NCBI RefSeq assembly: GCF_010731295.1
Contig: NZ_AP022579.1
Location: 2,728,001-2,792,000, forward strand
DNA from: Mycolicibacterium boenickei
GTDB lineage: Bacteria; Actinomycetota; Actinomycetes; Mycobacteriales; Mycobacteriaceae
Direction: 5' to 3'
DNA length: 64,000 nt
Shown here one piece after another: positions 35,764 to 44,551 of this stretch. The notes below the pieces were generated by a model. It worked only from the letters and a program-made list of their open reading frames with translations. It searched no databases and was not told where the DNA came from. Position 1 is the stretch's first letter, and each line of letters begins with the position of its first letter. The position numbers were made by a program, and so were the translations under genes.

Positions 35764-36861
35764 ATGACGATGGCAAACAACTTCCTGCGCGCGCTGACTG
35801 ACGCGCTGCGCCCCGGCCGCGATGACCGCGCCATCGACGATACGTCTGCCCGCAGCGTCGCACTCGACGGTGCGCTCGATGACATCGACGTGGCCGGCCT
35901 GGCCGAGATCGGCCGCGGGCCGATCGGTGACATCGCCGTCGACCCCGACCGCGACACCGTGGTGGTCACCAACACCGCAGCGCAGAGCGTCACCGTGATC
36001 AACCCCCACACCATGGGTGTGGTGGGTTCGGTCCGCCTTGCAGGAGACCCGTTCGCCGTCGTCGTCGCCGACGACCGCGCCTACGTGAGCGTTTCCACCC
36101 CCGGGCATGACGCGATCGTGACGGTCGACACCATCACCGGCGCGGTGCTCAACGAATACCCGCTGGCCTTCAGCGTCACCGCGCTGGCCATCAGCCCGGA
36201 CGGCAAGCGCGTGTTCGCCGGCCGCGCCGGTAATGAGCGCATCGACATCGCCGTCATCGACACCACCGCCGAGCGCGTCGGCACCATCGACATCGCCACC
36301 GGCACCGGGGTCAACCTGGACGCCCTTGAGATCGACTCGACCGGCAAGCGTCTGTACGTCGCCACCTCCGACTTCCGCGGCAGCCGGCTGGTCGTCGTCA
36401 ACACCGAAACCGCCCAGGCGCAGGCCACCGTGTGGATCGGTGCCCCGATCCGCGACATCGCGGTCGGCGACGGCGTCGCCTACGTGCTGACCTCCGACCT
36501 TGAGCACCGCGGCGTGGTGCACACCGTCGACCTGTCCGCCGGCACCGTGGTGGACGCCGTCGAGGTCGGCGGAGCGCCCACCCAGCTGGTGCTGAGCTCC
36601 GACGCCACCCGTGCCTACCTGGTCGACTACGACCGGGTCATCGTGTGGTGCGCGCTGACCAGCCAGATCCAGGGCAGCGTCGACGTGCACGCACAGCCCG
36701 CTGCAGTCGCCGTGGGGGAGAACGGCACCAGGCTGTACATCGCCGACTACGCCGGCCAGGTCAACGTGTTCGACGTCGCCGAGTCCCTGTACTCGCAGCT
36801 GGTCTCGGTCGACGAGGTCGAGATGCACCGGCTGCCCGCCCTCGAGCCGGCCGGTCTCTGA
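35764..36861 (+). CDS. YncE-like beta-propeller repeat protein
   Basis: A 365-residue protein built of about seven blade-like repeats (for example GDIAVDPDRDTVVVTNT, ALAISPDGKRVFAGRAG, IRDIAVGDGVAYVLTSD). This is the pattern of YVTN/YncE surface-layer propellers. No signal peptide is evident, so it may be cytosolic or exported by another route. ATG at 35764 follows GGCGGAGG; an earlier in-frame TTG is less likely. It converges on the response regulator with a one-base gap. Confidence 0.8.
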   Translation: MTMANNFLRALTDALRPGRDDRAIDDTSARSVALDGALDDIDVAGLAEIGRGPIGDIAVDPDRDTVVVTNTAAQSVTVINPHTMGVVGSVRLAGDPFAVVVADDRAYVSVSTPGHDAIVTVDTITGAVLNEYPLAFSVTALAISPDGKRVFAGRAGNERIDIAVIDTTAERVGTIDIATGTGVNLDALEIDSTGKRLYVATSDFRGSRLVVVNTETAQAQATVWIGAPIRDIAVGDGVAYVLTSDLEHRGVVHTVDLSAGTVVDAVEVGGAPTQLVLSSDATRAYLVDYDRVIVWCALTSQIQGSVDVHAQPAAVAVGENGTRLYIADYAGQVNVFDVAESLYSQLVSVDEVEMHRLPALEPAGL

Positions 36862-36862
36862 T

Positions 36863-37558
36863 TCACCGCCACCGGTAGCGGGTGCGCGGCCGCCCGGCCT
36901 TGCCGTACTCCGTGGTGCGGGTGACGACGCCGTCGTCGGCCAGACGTTCCAGGTAGCGCCACGCCGTCACCCGGGACACCCCGACTTGTTTGGCCGCCTC
37001 ATCGGCGGTCAGCCCGTCGGGATCATCGCGCACCGCGACAGCGATCTCCTCGGTGGTCTGCGGCGCGGCACCTTTCGCCGAAGACTTGGCGGCTTCTCCT
37101 GAGGCGACCCGTAATTCGGCCAACGCCCGGTCGACCTCGGCCTGGCTGGCCGCATCGGTTCCCGACGGCAGCGCCGACCGGTAGCGTCGGTAGCGCTCCA
37201 GCCGATCACGAAATGCGGCGAAGGTGAACGGCTTGAGCAGGTAGGCCAGGGCGCCGTGGGCCACTGCCGCCCGCACCATCTCCAGGTCGCGCTCGGACGT
37301 GATCGCGATGATGTCGGGTGCCGGCCGCAGCCCGGAAAGACCCGATGCCAACGAGATTCCGCTGGCATCGGGCAACCCGATGTCCAGCAGCACCAGATCG
37401 ACGGGCTGTCCGGACGAGGACGCCGCAGCCGCCGCCCGCATCGCATCGCGCGCGGTGTGTGCCACCGCTGCCACCGAAAATCCTTCCAGGCGACCGAGAT
37501 AGGCCTGATGGGCCTCGGCGATCAACGGATCGTCTTCGACGATGAGGACATGAATCAT
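36863..37558 (-). CDS. CitB/DcuR-type response regulator
   Basis: A 231-residue response regulator. The receiver has acidic pocket LIVEDDPLIAEAH, phosphorylated Asp in VLLDIGLPDASG and Lys in YLLKPFTF. The C-terminal domain carries a helix-turn-helix (ADEAAKQVGVSRVTAWRYL) and a basic end. It pairs with the CitA/DcuS-like kinase upstream. Its ATG at 37558 overlaps the stop of the last minicistron of the repeat array by ATGA; the ribosome site AGAGGA lies in that minicistron. Citrate or C4-dicarboxylate control is likely. Confidence 0.9.
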   Translation of the reverse strand: MIHVLIVEDDPLIAEAHQAYLGRLEGFSVAAVAHTARDAMRAAAAASSSGQPVDLVLLDIGLPDASGISLASGLSGLRPAPDIIAITSERDLEMVRAAVAHGALAYLLKPFTFAAFRDRLERYRRYRSALPSGTDAASQAEVDRALAELRVASGEAAKSSAKGAAPQTTEEIAVAVRDDPDGLTADEAAKQVGVSRVTAWRYLERLADDGVVTRTTEYGKAGRPRTRYRWR

Positions 37559-37689
37559 CGGCTGTGTCCTCTGGTCTTCGCGCAAGCGCTCATCGGTGTC
37601 CTCTGGTCTTCGCGCAAGCGCTCATCGGTGTCCTCTGCTCTTCGCGCAAGCGCTCATCGGTGTCCTCTGGTCTTCGCGCAAGCGCTCAT
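37555..37689 (-). other. Chain of four ATGA-linked minicistrons between kinase and response regulator
   Basis: On the minus strand the kinase stop (37686-37688) overlaps an ATG at 37687-37689. Four short frames follow: 37654-37689, 37622-37657, 37590-37625 and 37555-37593. They encode MSACAKTRGHR, MSACAKSRGHR, MSACAKTRGHR and MSACAKTRGHSR. Each stop TGA overlaps the next ATG as ATGA, and the last overlaps the response-regulator ATG at 37558. Each frame contains AGAGGA a few bases before the next ATG, a usable ribosome site. Ribosomes leaving the kinase would terminate and restart four times before the regulator. Whether the peptides accumulate is unknown. The reading frames are observed; the function is inference. 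Confidence 0.7.
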
Positions 37690-37692
37690 CGC
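37565..37692. repeat. Four tandem copies of a 32-bp direct repeat
   Basis: Contiguous 32-bp units at 37565-37596, 37597-37628, 37629-37660 and 37661-37692. Copies 1 and 2 are identical; copy 3 differs by one base (37638); copy 4 differs at its last two bases by one change. There are no spacers, so this is not CRISPR. The array fills the kinase/regulator gap. Unit length is not a multiple of three, yet the reading frame of each minicistron is preserved by the ATGA overlaps. Copy number could vary by replication slippage. Confidence 0.95.
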
Positions 37693-39242
37693 GGTACCGT
37701 TGCTGTGACGACCGATCCGTACGTGACATCGGTGTGCAGTGTCCCGCCGTGTCGTTTGACCGTCTGCGCGACCAGGGCCAGACCCAGGCCGTGGCCGGAC
37801 GCATCGGACTTCGTCGAATATCCACGCTGCATGGCCTTTTCGAACGTGGACGGATCCATTCCGGGTCCGCTGTCGGCCACCCGGATCAACAACTCGTCAT
37901 CGTCCTGAGTGACCGTGACCTCGACCCACGGATCCTCGCGGTCACAGGCATCCATCGCATTGTCGATCAGATTACCCAGCACGGTCACCATCTCCTGCCC
38001 GGTGAGCGCGGCATCGGCCGACAACTCGGTGTCCTCGGTGACCGTGAGGGTGATCCCGCGTTCGTCGGCCTGAGCGGTCTTGCCGAGCAGCAGGGCCACC
38101 AGGGCGGGTTCGCCGACGGCCAGCGAAAGCCGGTCCACCAGACGTTGCGACAGCTCCAACTCACTGGTGGCGAATCGGACCGCGTCCTCGGGCCGGCCCA
38201 TCTCGACCATGGTGATCACGGTGTGCAACTTGTTCGCCGACTCGTGCGCCTGCGCCCGCAACGAGTCGGCCAGCACCTGCAGCGAGCTGAGTTCGCCCAG
38301 GGCGCCCTGTAATTCGGTGCGGTCGCGGATCGTGACGACCTCTGATCCTGAGCCGGCGACCCGGGCCCGGTTGACCACCAGCAGCCGGTCCGCGGTGACA
38401 TGCAGTTCGTCGCGCACCCCGGGATCGGCGCTGCGCAGGAACTCCGGCAGATCCCGCACCCGCACCGGCCCGGCCGCCAGGCCCAGCAGCCGGCGTGCCT
38501 CATCGTTGGCCACCGCCACCCCGTCCCGATCGAGCACGATCAGCCCCTCGGACACCGAATGCAGGATCGCGTCGTGGTGGTCGTACATCACCCGCAGCTC
38601 GTCGGGGCGCAGACCCCGGGTCTGGCGCAACAGCCGGCGCCGGATGACCCACACCCCGACCAGTGAAACTGCGAGTGCGGCAGCGGTTATCGCGACGATT
38701 TCCGGAATCTGCGCACGCCAGCGCTGCCCCAGCGTCTGCTGGGTGATCCCGGCCGACACCAGGCCCACGACGTCTCCGTCGCGGCCACGTACCGGTGCGA
38801 CCGCGCGCACCGACGGACCCAGCGTCCCGGTGTAGACCTCGCTGAACGTCTCGCCGTGCAACGCGGGCTCAACCGTGCCGAGGTAGTGACCGCCGATCTG
38901 GCTGGGATCGGTGTGGGTGAACCGGATTCCGTCCGGCGCCATGATCGTGATGAACGCGATGTCGGTGCTGGTGCGCACGGCCTCGGTCACCGGCTGCAAA
39001 ACCTGTGTCGCAGTGCGCGATTCGATGGCCTGTGCGGTCGAAGGGGAATCCGCCAGGGCCGTCGCGATCCCGATCACCTGCTGGCGGGCGGCATCCTCGC
39101 CGTCGCGGCGGGCGTCGAGCAGGGCCAGTGCGGTGCCGGCCAGCACCACCACCGCGACCACGAGGACCTGCAGTGCGATGGCCTGCCCGGCGAGCGAGCG
39201 AGGCCAGGCCCGTCCCGAGAACCGTCGCCACCAACGCGTCAC
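37686..39242 (-). CDS. CitA/DcuS-type sensor histidine kinase
   Basis: A 518-residue membrane kinase. Helices near 16-40 and 180-200 frame an extracytoplasmic sensor of CitA/DcuS type (FITIMAPDGIRFTHTDPSQIGG). A cytosolic PAS domain follows (LHSVSEGLIVLDRDGVAVAN). The phospho-acceptor region is RAQAHESANKLHTVITM. The ATPase has LIDNAMDA (N box), DSGPGMD and GHGLGLALV. It would sense a di- or tricarboxylate. The GTG at 39242 follows GGGAGG, which supports it over upstream in-frame starts. It is followed by the minicistron array and response regulator. Confidence 0.92.
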   Translation of the reverse strand: MTRWWRRFSGRAWPRSLAGQAIALQVLVVAVVVLAGTALALLDARRDGEDAARQQVIGIATALADSPSTAQAIESRTATQVLQPVTEAVRTSTDIAFITIMAPDGIRFTHTDPSQIGGHYLGTVEPALHGETFSEVYTGTLGPSVRAVAPVRGRDGDVVGLVSAGITQQTLGQRWRAQIPEIVAITAAALAVSLVGVWVIRRRLLRQTRGLRPDELRVMYDHHDAILHSVSEGLIVLDRDGVAVANDEARRLLGLAAGPVRVRDLPEFLRSADPGVRDELHVTADRLLVVNRARVAGSGSEVVTIRDRTELQGALGELSSLQVLADSLRAQAHESANKLHTVITMVEMGRPEDAVRFATSELELSQRLVDRLSLAVGEPALVALLLGKTAQADERGITLTVTEDTELSADAALTGQEMVTVLGNLIDNAMDACDREDPWVEVTVTQDDDELLIRVADSGPGMDPSTFEKAMQRGYSTKSDASGHGLGLALVAQTVKRHGGTLHTDVTYGSVVTATVPR

Positions 39243-39376
39243 AACACCTCCCGATTGAGAAGGCAATGACCTCTCAACATAGTGGCCCGGATATCCGCTG
39301 GTAGCGGGTTCGCGCCGGCGGTCCTGCAACCTTCGCGACCGTCAATTCGGGACTGCTATCGGAGGGCGCGGAGTCG

Positions 39377-39382
39377 TAGAAT
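39377..39382 (+). promoter_or_regulatory. Candidate -10 box upstream of small secreted protein
   Basis: TAGAAT lies 45 bases before the ATG at 39427, matching the mycobacterial SigA -10 pattern TANNNT. No clear -35 element was seen. A ribosome site, aaggga, is present just before the ATG. Confidence 0.35.
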
Positions 39383-39426
39383 CTGACCATAAGCAGGGTC
39401 GAGGGTAGATCCAAGGGAGACCTGCG

Positions 39427-39696
39427 ATGAGCTGCACGATTCATCGCCTGACAACAATTTTCATCACCGCGGTGGCGTCACTGGCAGTCGTGACGGCGAT
39501 TTCCCCGGCGCGCGGTGCCGCTGCCGAATGCGGCCCGGGCACCGTGTTCGATCCGCCCACCAACTCGTGCGTGGCGGCCCCGCTGCCGCCGCCTCCGCCG
39601 CCCCCGCCGCCGGCCTGGAACGGCGACATCACGCCCTACTTCTCGGTGGGCATCTGCGCGCCGATCCCGTTCGTCTCGCTCTGCACCGGTATCTGA
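39427..39696 (+). CDS. Small secreted polyproline protein
   Basis: An 89-residue exported protein with signal peptide (TIFITAVASLAVVTAISPARG). The mature part has CGPGTVFDPPTNSCVAAP, then nine prolines, AWNGDITPYFSVG and a tail with two Cys residues. The polyproline-WNGDI-short-Cys-tail layout matches the gene at 17558. Function unknown. It lies between the two-component system and the symporter. Confidence 0.7.
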   Translation: MSCTIHRLTTIFITAVASLAVVTAISPARGAAAECGPGTVFDPPTNSCVAAPLPPPPPPPPPAWNGDITPYFSVGICAPIPFVSLCTGI

Positions 39697-39852
39697 GCAG
39701 AGCGGTCCCCGCGTCGGCCCCGACACTGCTCTCCTCGGGGCCGACTCGCTGCGTGAACACAATGAACTAAAACGTGACGTGGCTCACCCTATGGTCGACA
39801 GTGCTTGTAGAGCGCATTCCCGCCGAGCCGGACCGAACTGGAGGTTGTACCG

Positions 39853-41208
39853 ATGAGCGTCACCGCTGAGCCACAACCGGAGGTGCGTCCGCGTCGCGAC
39901 CGGACGCACTGGCTCTACATCGCGGTCATCGCGGCCGTCGTCGTCGGCGTGGTGGTCGGACTCGTGGCACCCGAGGTCGGCAAGAGCGTCGGCGTGCTAG
40001 GCACCATGTTCGTCGCCCTGATCAAGATGATGATCTCGCCGATCATCTTCTGCACGATCGTTCTGGGGATCGGCTCGGTGCGCAAGGCCGCCACCGTCGG
40101 CAAGGTCGGTGGCCTGGCCTTCGGGTACTTCCTGGCCATGTCGACGATCGCGCTGGCGATCGGTCTGGTGGTCGGCAACCTGATCCACCCGGGTAGCGGC
40201 ATGCACCTGTCGGAGACCTCGGCGGGCAAGGGCGCCGAACTCGCGGAGAAGGCACACGAGGCGGGTGGGCTCATGGACTTCGTCCAGGGCATCATCCCGG
40301 ACACGCTGTTCTCGGCTCTGACCGCCGGAAGCGTGCTCCAGGCCCTGTTCGTCGCGCTGCTCGTGGGGTTCGCGCTGCAGGGGATGGGCAGCTCCGGCGA
40401 ACCGATCCTGCGTGGCATCGAGCACCTGCAGAAGCTCGTCTTCAAGGTGCTGATCATGATCCTGTGGCTGGCGCCGATCGGTGCCTTCGGCGCGATCGCC
40501 AACGTCGTCGGGCAGACCGGCTGGACGGCCGTCACCCAGCTGCTGACCCTGATGCTGGGCTTCTATGTGACCTGTGTGGTGTTCGTGTTCGGCGTGCTCG
40601 GCGTATTGCTGCGCGCCGTGTCAGGAGTGTCCATCTTCAAGCTGGTCCGGTACCTGGCCCGCGAATACCTGCTGATCTTCTCGACGTCGTCGTCGGAGTC
40701 GGCGCTGCCGCGGCTGATCGCGAAGATGGAGCACCTGGGCGTCGACCGCAGCACCGTGGGTGTCGTTGTGCCGACCGGATATTCGTTCAACCTCGACGGC
40801 ACGGCGATCTACCTGACCATGGCGGCCTTGTTCATCGCCGACGCGCTGCACGCCCCGATGTCCGTCGGGCAACAGGTCGGCCTGCTGGTGTTCATGATCG
40901 TCGCGTCGAAGGGAGCCGCGGGTGTGACCGGCGCCGGATTGGCCACGCTGGCCGGCGGCCTGCAGGCGCATCGCCCGGACCTGCTCGACGGGGTCGGCCT
41001 GATCGTCGGGATCGACCGGTTCATGTCCGAAGCCCGCGCGGTGACCAACTTCTCCGGCAATGCGGTGGCCACCCTGCTCGTCGGCTCGTGGACCCACACG
41101 GTGGACAAGGCGAAGGTCGATGCGGTGCTGCGCGGTGACGATCCGTTCGACGAACTCACCATGGTCGACGACCACGCCGACCGTACCCCGGAACCCGCTC
41201 ACGCCTGA
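39853..41208 (+). CDS. DctA/GltP-type dicarboxylate/amino-acid:cation symporter
   Basis: A 451-residue DAACS-family symporter. The substrate-site hairpin and helices have STSSSESALPRLI (the Ser-rich HP1 tip), GYSFNLDGTAIYLT (TM7 NMDGT-type) and SKGAAGVTGAGLATL (HP2). It imports C4-dicarboxylates or acidic amino acids with protons or sodium. The nearby CitA/CitB-type system probably controls it. A good ribosome site, TGGAGGT, lies before the ATG, and a strong terminator follows at 41220-41250. Confidence 0.92.
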   Translation: MSVTAEPQPEVRPRRDRTHWLYIAVIAAVVVGVVVGLVAPEVGKSVGVLGTMFVALIKMMISPIIFCTIVLGIGSVRKAATVGKVGGLAFGYFLAMSTIALAIGLVVGNLIHPGSGMHLSETSAGKGAELAEKAHEAGGLMDFVQGIIPDTLFSALTAGSVLQALFVALLVGFALQGMGSSGEPILRGIEHLQKLVFKVLIMILWLAPIGAFGAIANVVGQTGWTAVTQLLTLMLGFYVTCVVFVFGVLGVLLRAVSGVSIFKLVRYLAREYLLIFSTSSSESALPRLIAKMEHLGVDRSTVGVVVPTGYSFNLDGTAIYLTMAALFIADALHAPMSVGQQVGLLVFMIVASKGAAGVTGAGLATLAGGLQAHRPDLLDGVGLIVGIDRFMSEARAVTNFSGNAVATLLVGSWTHTVDKAKVDAVLRGDDPFDELTMVDDHADRTPEPAHA

Positions 41209-41219
41209 CGGGTGGCGCG

Positions 41220-41250
41220 AAGGCCCGGCCGGTGCACCCGGCCGGGCCTT
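41220..41250. terminator. Strong hairpin terminator after the symporter
   Basis: A perfect 13-bp GC-rich stem (41220-41232 with 41238-41250) and a five-base loop begin 12 bases after the symporter stop. There is only a short T run, as is common in mycobacterial intrinsic terminators. Confidence 0.75.
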
Positions 41251-41340
41251 GTGCGTTGAACTTCTTCCCGTCCTGGCCCGTAACAAGGGGCAGGACATCA
41301 CCGAAAAGGTGTATGCGGGAGTACGAAAGAAGACACGGCC

Positions 41341-41658
41341 ATGTACGCATCGATCATCATGGTGGCCGCGTCGGGGGCGGCGGCATTGGGAACCATATTG
41401 GCGCCCGCCGGATCGGCGTCTGCCGACTCGGCGATCGAGACCATCGGACTGCTGGAGGCCGAAGGCTTCTACGTCAACATCGATCGGGTGGGCAGCGCCC
41501 CACTCGAGCAGTGCACCGTCACCAGCATTCGGAACCCACAGACCCAGACCCGGCTGATCCGGGTCGAGCGGTTCGGCAAGAACGGCGCGAAGGAATTCGA
41601 CCTCGTACCCGTCGTGGTGCGGCGCACCATCACGGTGTCGCTGGACTGTTCGAAGTGA
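41341..41658 (+). CDS. Small secreted protein, paralogue of 41662 gene
   Basis: A 105-residue protein with a signal peptide (AAALGTILAPAGSASADS). The mature part contains LLEAEGFYVNIDRVGSAPLEQCTVTSIRNPQ and a C-terminal VVVRRTITVSLDCSK. The opposite-strand neighbour at 41662 has the same core (APLEQCTVTSVRNPQ, VSVSLNCQR). Two conserved cysteines could form a disulfide. Function unknown. The two stop codons are three bases apart, tail to tail. Confidence 0.8.
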   Translation: MYASIIMVAASGAAALGTILAPAGSASADSAIETIGLLEAEGFYVNIDRVGSAPLEQCTVTSIRNPQTQTRLIRVERFGKNGAKEFDLVPVVVRRTITVSLDCSK

Positions 41659-41661
41659 GCC

Positions 41662-41973
41662 TCAGCGCTGGCAGTTGAGGGACACCGACACGGTGCGGCT
41701 GGTGATCGACGGAACCAGGATCCGGTCGCCGCCGAGGCCCGGCCCGACATACGGCACCAACTGGCTGACCTGCTGCGGGTTGCGCACGCTGGTGACCGTG
41801 CACTGCTCCAGCGGCGCGGTGCCGATCTTGTCGATCGTGACGGTGTACCCCTCGGACTGCAGGCGGTTGATCGTGTCCTGGGCGGATTCCTCAGCCGAGG
41901 CGATCGCCGTCGACCCGCCGATCACGCCCATTACCGCCACGCCGACTGCTGCCAGCGGCCATTTCGCGCGCAT
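41662..41973 (-). CDS. Small secreted protein, paralogue of 41341 gene
   Basis: A 103-residue exported protein with signal peptide (AAVGVAVMGVIGGSTAIASA). The mature domain, SEGYTVTIDKIGTAPLEQC then TVTSVRNPQ, shares motifs with the convergent neighbour at 41341. It differs by a Gly-rich insert (YVGPGLGGDRILVPS). Unknown function. The start ATG at 41973 gives a standard signal peptide; a much longer open frame is a shadow. Confidence 0.8.
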   Translation of the reverse strand: MRAKWPLAAVGVAVMGVIGGSTAIASAEESAQDTINRLQSEGYTVTIDKIGTAPLEQCTVTSVRNPQQVSQLVPYVGPGLGGDRILVPSITSRTVSVSLNCQR

Positions 41974-42081
41974 CGGACACGTCCTTCCGTCGTTACCGGT
42001 CCATCTTCCCCTACATACATCGTCCGGGGAATTCGAATCGTTCCCGCCGGTACCGACCGGCGAGCGCATACCATCGCGCCC

Positions 42082-43704
42082 GTGAAGAGCACGATGCAGA
42101 ACTGGCCGTTGACGATCACCGCGATCCTGCGACATGCCTGCGGGGTCAACGGGGACCGGACCGTGACCACCGCCTGCGGCCAGGGCCGCTACCGCACGAT
42201 CAGTTACCGCGAGCTGGGCGGGCAGGCGGCCCGACTGGCGCACGCCCTGCGTGGGCTCGGGGTCGACGGTGATCAGCGGATCGGCACGTTCATGTGGAAC
42301 AACACCGAGCATCTCGCCGCCTACCTCGCCGTGCCTTCGATGGGCGCGGTGCTGCACACCCTGAACATCCGGCTGTCCCCGGAGCAGATCGCCTACATCG
42401 CCAACGAGGCCGCCGACAGCGTGGTGATCGCCGACGCCTCCCTGGTGCCCCTGTTGGCCCCCGTGCTGCCGTTGCTGGACACCGTGCACACCGTGATCGT
42501 CGTCGGCGACGGCGATATCAGCGCCCTGACCGGAAAGACCGTGCTGCGCTGGGACGAGCTGCTGGCCGCCCAACCCGCCGAGTTCGACTGGCCCGAGATC
42601 GACGAAAACGACGCGGCGGCAATGTGTTACACCAGCGGCACCACCGGAAACCCGAAGGGCGTGGTGTACAGCCACCGGTCGAGCTACCTGCACGCGTTGA
42701 ACACCTGCACGGCCAACGCGCTCGACGTCAGCTGCGGTGACTCGGTGCTGCCCATCGTGCCGATGTTCCACGCCAACGCGTGGGGGCTGCCGTATGCGGC
42801 CCTGATGGCCGGCGCCAACCTGGTGATGCCCGACCGGTTCATGGACGGTGCCTCGTTGATCGACCTGATCGAGTCGCAGCGTCCCACGCTTGCCGGTGCG
42901 GTGCCGACCATCTGGAACGACGTCATGCACCGGCTGGAAAAAGAGCCGGGACACGACGTTTCGTCCCTGCGGCTGGTCGCGTGCGGTGGTTCGGCGGTGC
43001 CGCTGTCGCTGATGAAGACGTTCCAGGAGCGGTACGGCGTGCACATCCAGCAGGCCTGGGGGATGACCGAAACCTCGCCGCTGGCCACGGTCGCCAAACC
43101 GCTGCCCGGGGTGACCGAGGACCGTGCCTGGCAGATGCGGGTCAGCCAGGGCCGGCCCATGTGCGGCGTGGAAGTGCGCGTCGTCGACGACGAAGGTGCG
43201 CCTCTGCCCGCCGACGGTGACGCGGTGGGCGAACTGGAGGTGCGCGGGCCGTGGATCACCGGGTCCTACTACCTGGACCGCGACGCCGAGAAGTTCGACA
43301 CCGGCTGGCTGCGCACCGGGGACGTCGGCACGATCGACCGGCAGGGCTATGTGACGCTGACCGACCGGGCCAAGGACGTCATCAAGTCCGGCGGTGAGTG
43401 GATCTCGTCGGTCGAGCTGGAGAACCACCTGATCGCCCACCCGGCGGTGCTGGAGGCCGCCGTGGTCGGGGTGCCCGACGAGCGGTGGCAGGAACGCCCG
43501 CTGGCCGTCGTCGTGCTCGAAGAAGGCGCCTCAGCGGAACCAGCTGAACTACGGGAGTTCCTGGCGGACAAGGTGGTTCGTTGGTGGCTTCCCGAACGCT
43601 GGACATTCATCGAACAGGTGCCGCGGACCAGCGTGGGCAAGTACGACAAGAAGACCATCCGGGCCCGGCACGCCGACGGTGCCTACGAGGTCATCACTCT
43701 CTAG
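42082..43704 (+). CDS. Fatty-acyl-CoA synthetase (FadD family)
   Basis: A 540-residue ANL-family enzyme. ATP-binding motif YTSGTTGNPKGVVYSHRS at about 185, adenylate motif AWGMTETSPLA, GWLRTGDVG, and the C-terminal catalytic Lys in TSVGKYDKK. It activates a fatty or carboxylic acid to the acyl-CoA through an acyl-AMP. The closest type is the medium-chain AlkK-like branch, but chain length is not known from sequence. GTG start at 42082. The 3' end overlaps the convergent hydrolase gene by four bases. Confidence 0.92.
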   Translation: MKSTMQNWPLTITAILRHACGVNGDRTVTTACGQGRYRTISYRELGGQAARLAHALRGLGVDGDQRIGTFMWNNTEHLAAYLAVPSMGAVLHTLNIRLSPEQIAYIANEAADSVVIADASLVPLLAPVLPLLDTVHTVIVVGDGDISALTGKTVLRWDELLAAQPAEFDWPEIDENDAAAMCYTSGTTGNPKGVVYSHRSSYLHALNTCTANALDVSCGDSVLPIVPMFHANAWGLPYAALMAGANLVMPDRFMDGASLIDLIESQRPTLAGAVPTIWNDVMHRLEKEPGHDVSSLRLVACGGSAVPLSLMKTFQERYGVHIQQAWGMTETSPLATVAKPLPGVTEDRAWQMRVSQGRPMCGVEVRVVDDEGAPLPADGDAVGELEVRGPWITGSYYLDRDAEKFDTGWLRTGDVGTIDRQGYVTLTDRAKDVIKSGGEWISSVELENHLIAHPAVLEAAVVGVPDERWQERPLAVVVLEEGASAEPAELREFLADKVVRWWLPERWTFIEQVPRTSVGKYDKKTIRARHADGAYEVITL

Positions 43705-44534
43705 TTCGCCGGCACCGCGATCGTCGACAGCAGATCGGCCAGCCGGTCCGGCCGGTCGACCATGGAGAACGTGCGGGCGCCGTCGATCACCTCAAGGCGG
43801 GCCTGGGGGATGATCCGTGCCAGCCGTTCGCCGTCGCCGACTTCGAAGAACACGTCATCGGCCGACCACGCGATGAGCGTGGGCTTGTCGAATTCGGGTA
43901 GCCGCGCGGCCACCCCGGTGGTGACCTCGGTGCGCAACGACAACGTGAACTGCCGGAGATCCTCGGCGATGGCGGGATTCGACAGCGCGGTGCGCACCCA
44001 CTCGCGGGTGAGTGCGTCGATGTTGGAGTGGGCGAGGCCGTCGAAAGCCCGGCGGCGCACGAGGGGTATCCGCATTGCCTGCGCTCCCGCCCGGAACAGC
44101 GCCTTGGACTGCGCGCCAAGGATCACCGGCTTCAGGATCGGCGGCGGAAAGTGTTCGAACGCATCGCAACTCGTCAGTACCAGAGCGCCGAGCCGCTCCG
44201 GGTGGTGCACCGCCACCAGCTGTGTGACCACGCCGCCCGTGTCATTTCCGACCAGGACGACGTCCTGCAGGTCCAGTGCGGCCAGAGTGTCGGCGACGAT
44301 ACCGGCAACACCGCGGATGCTCCGGTCGGCGCCGGGCCGCAGTGGTTCGGGGTGCGCGCCCAGCGGCCAGGTCGGGACGATGCAGCGGAGGCCGTGGGTG
44401 GCCAGGCGAGCGCTCACCTGCCGCCACAGCTGCCCGCCCATCAGGTAGCCGTGGACGAAGACGACCGGCCTGCCGTCGGTTGGCCCGAATTCCTCGTAAT
44501 GGATGGTTCCGGCGTTAATCTCAATGATCGACAT
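43701..44534 (-). CDS. Alpha/beta hydrolase with Asp nucleophile elbow
   Basis: A 277-residue alpha/beta-hydrolase-fold protein. HGYLMGGQLWRQV is the oxyanion region and the nucleophile elbow is VLVGNDTGGVV with Asp98, as in haloalkane dehalogenases and epoxide hydrolases. The substrate is unknown. It is divergent from a TetR gene at 44597. It is a paralogue of the protein at 32651, which has Gly instead of the nucleophile. Confidence 0.85.
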   Translation of the reverse strand: MSIIEINAGTIHYEEFGPTDGRPVVFVHGYLMGGQLWRQVSARLATHGLRCIVPTWPLGAHPEPLRPGADRSIRGVAGIVADTLAALDLQDVVLVGNDTGGVVTQLVAVHHPERLGALVLTSCDAFEHFPPPILKPVILGAQSKALFRAGAQAMRIPLVRRRAFDGLAHSNIDALTREWVRTALSNPAIAEDLRQFTLSLRTEVTTGVAARLPEFDKPTLIAWSADDVFFEVGDGERLARIIPQARLEVIDGARTFSMVDRPDRLADLLSTIAVPAN

Positions 44535-44551
44535 GGATGACTCCCGGCTCG

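Noticed and set aside
35728..36828. Minus-strand open frame opposite the beta-propeller gene
   Set aside because: Repeats in the real gene produce low-complexity Asp/Val/Gly shadows.
37565..37692. CRISPR array
   Set aside because: The 32-bp units are directly contiguous with no spacers and no cas genes are near.
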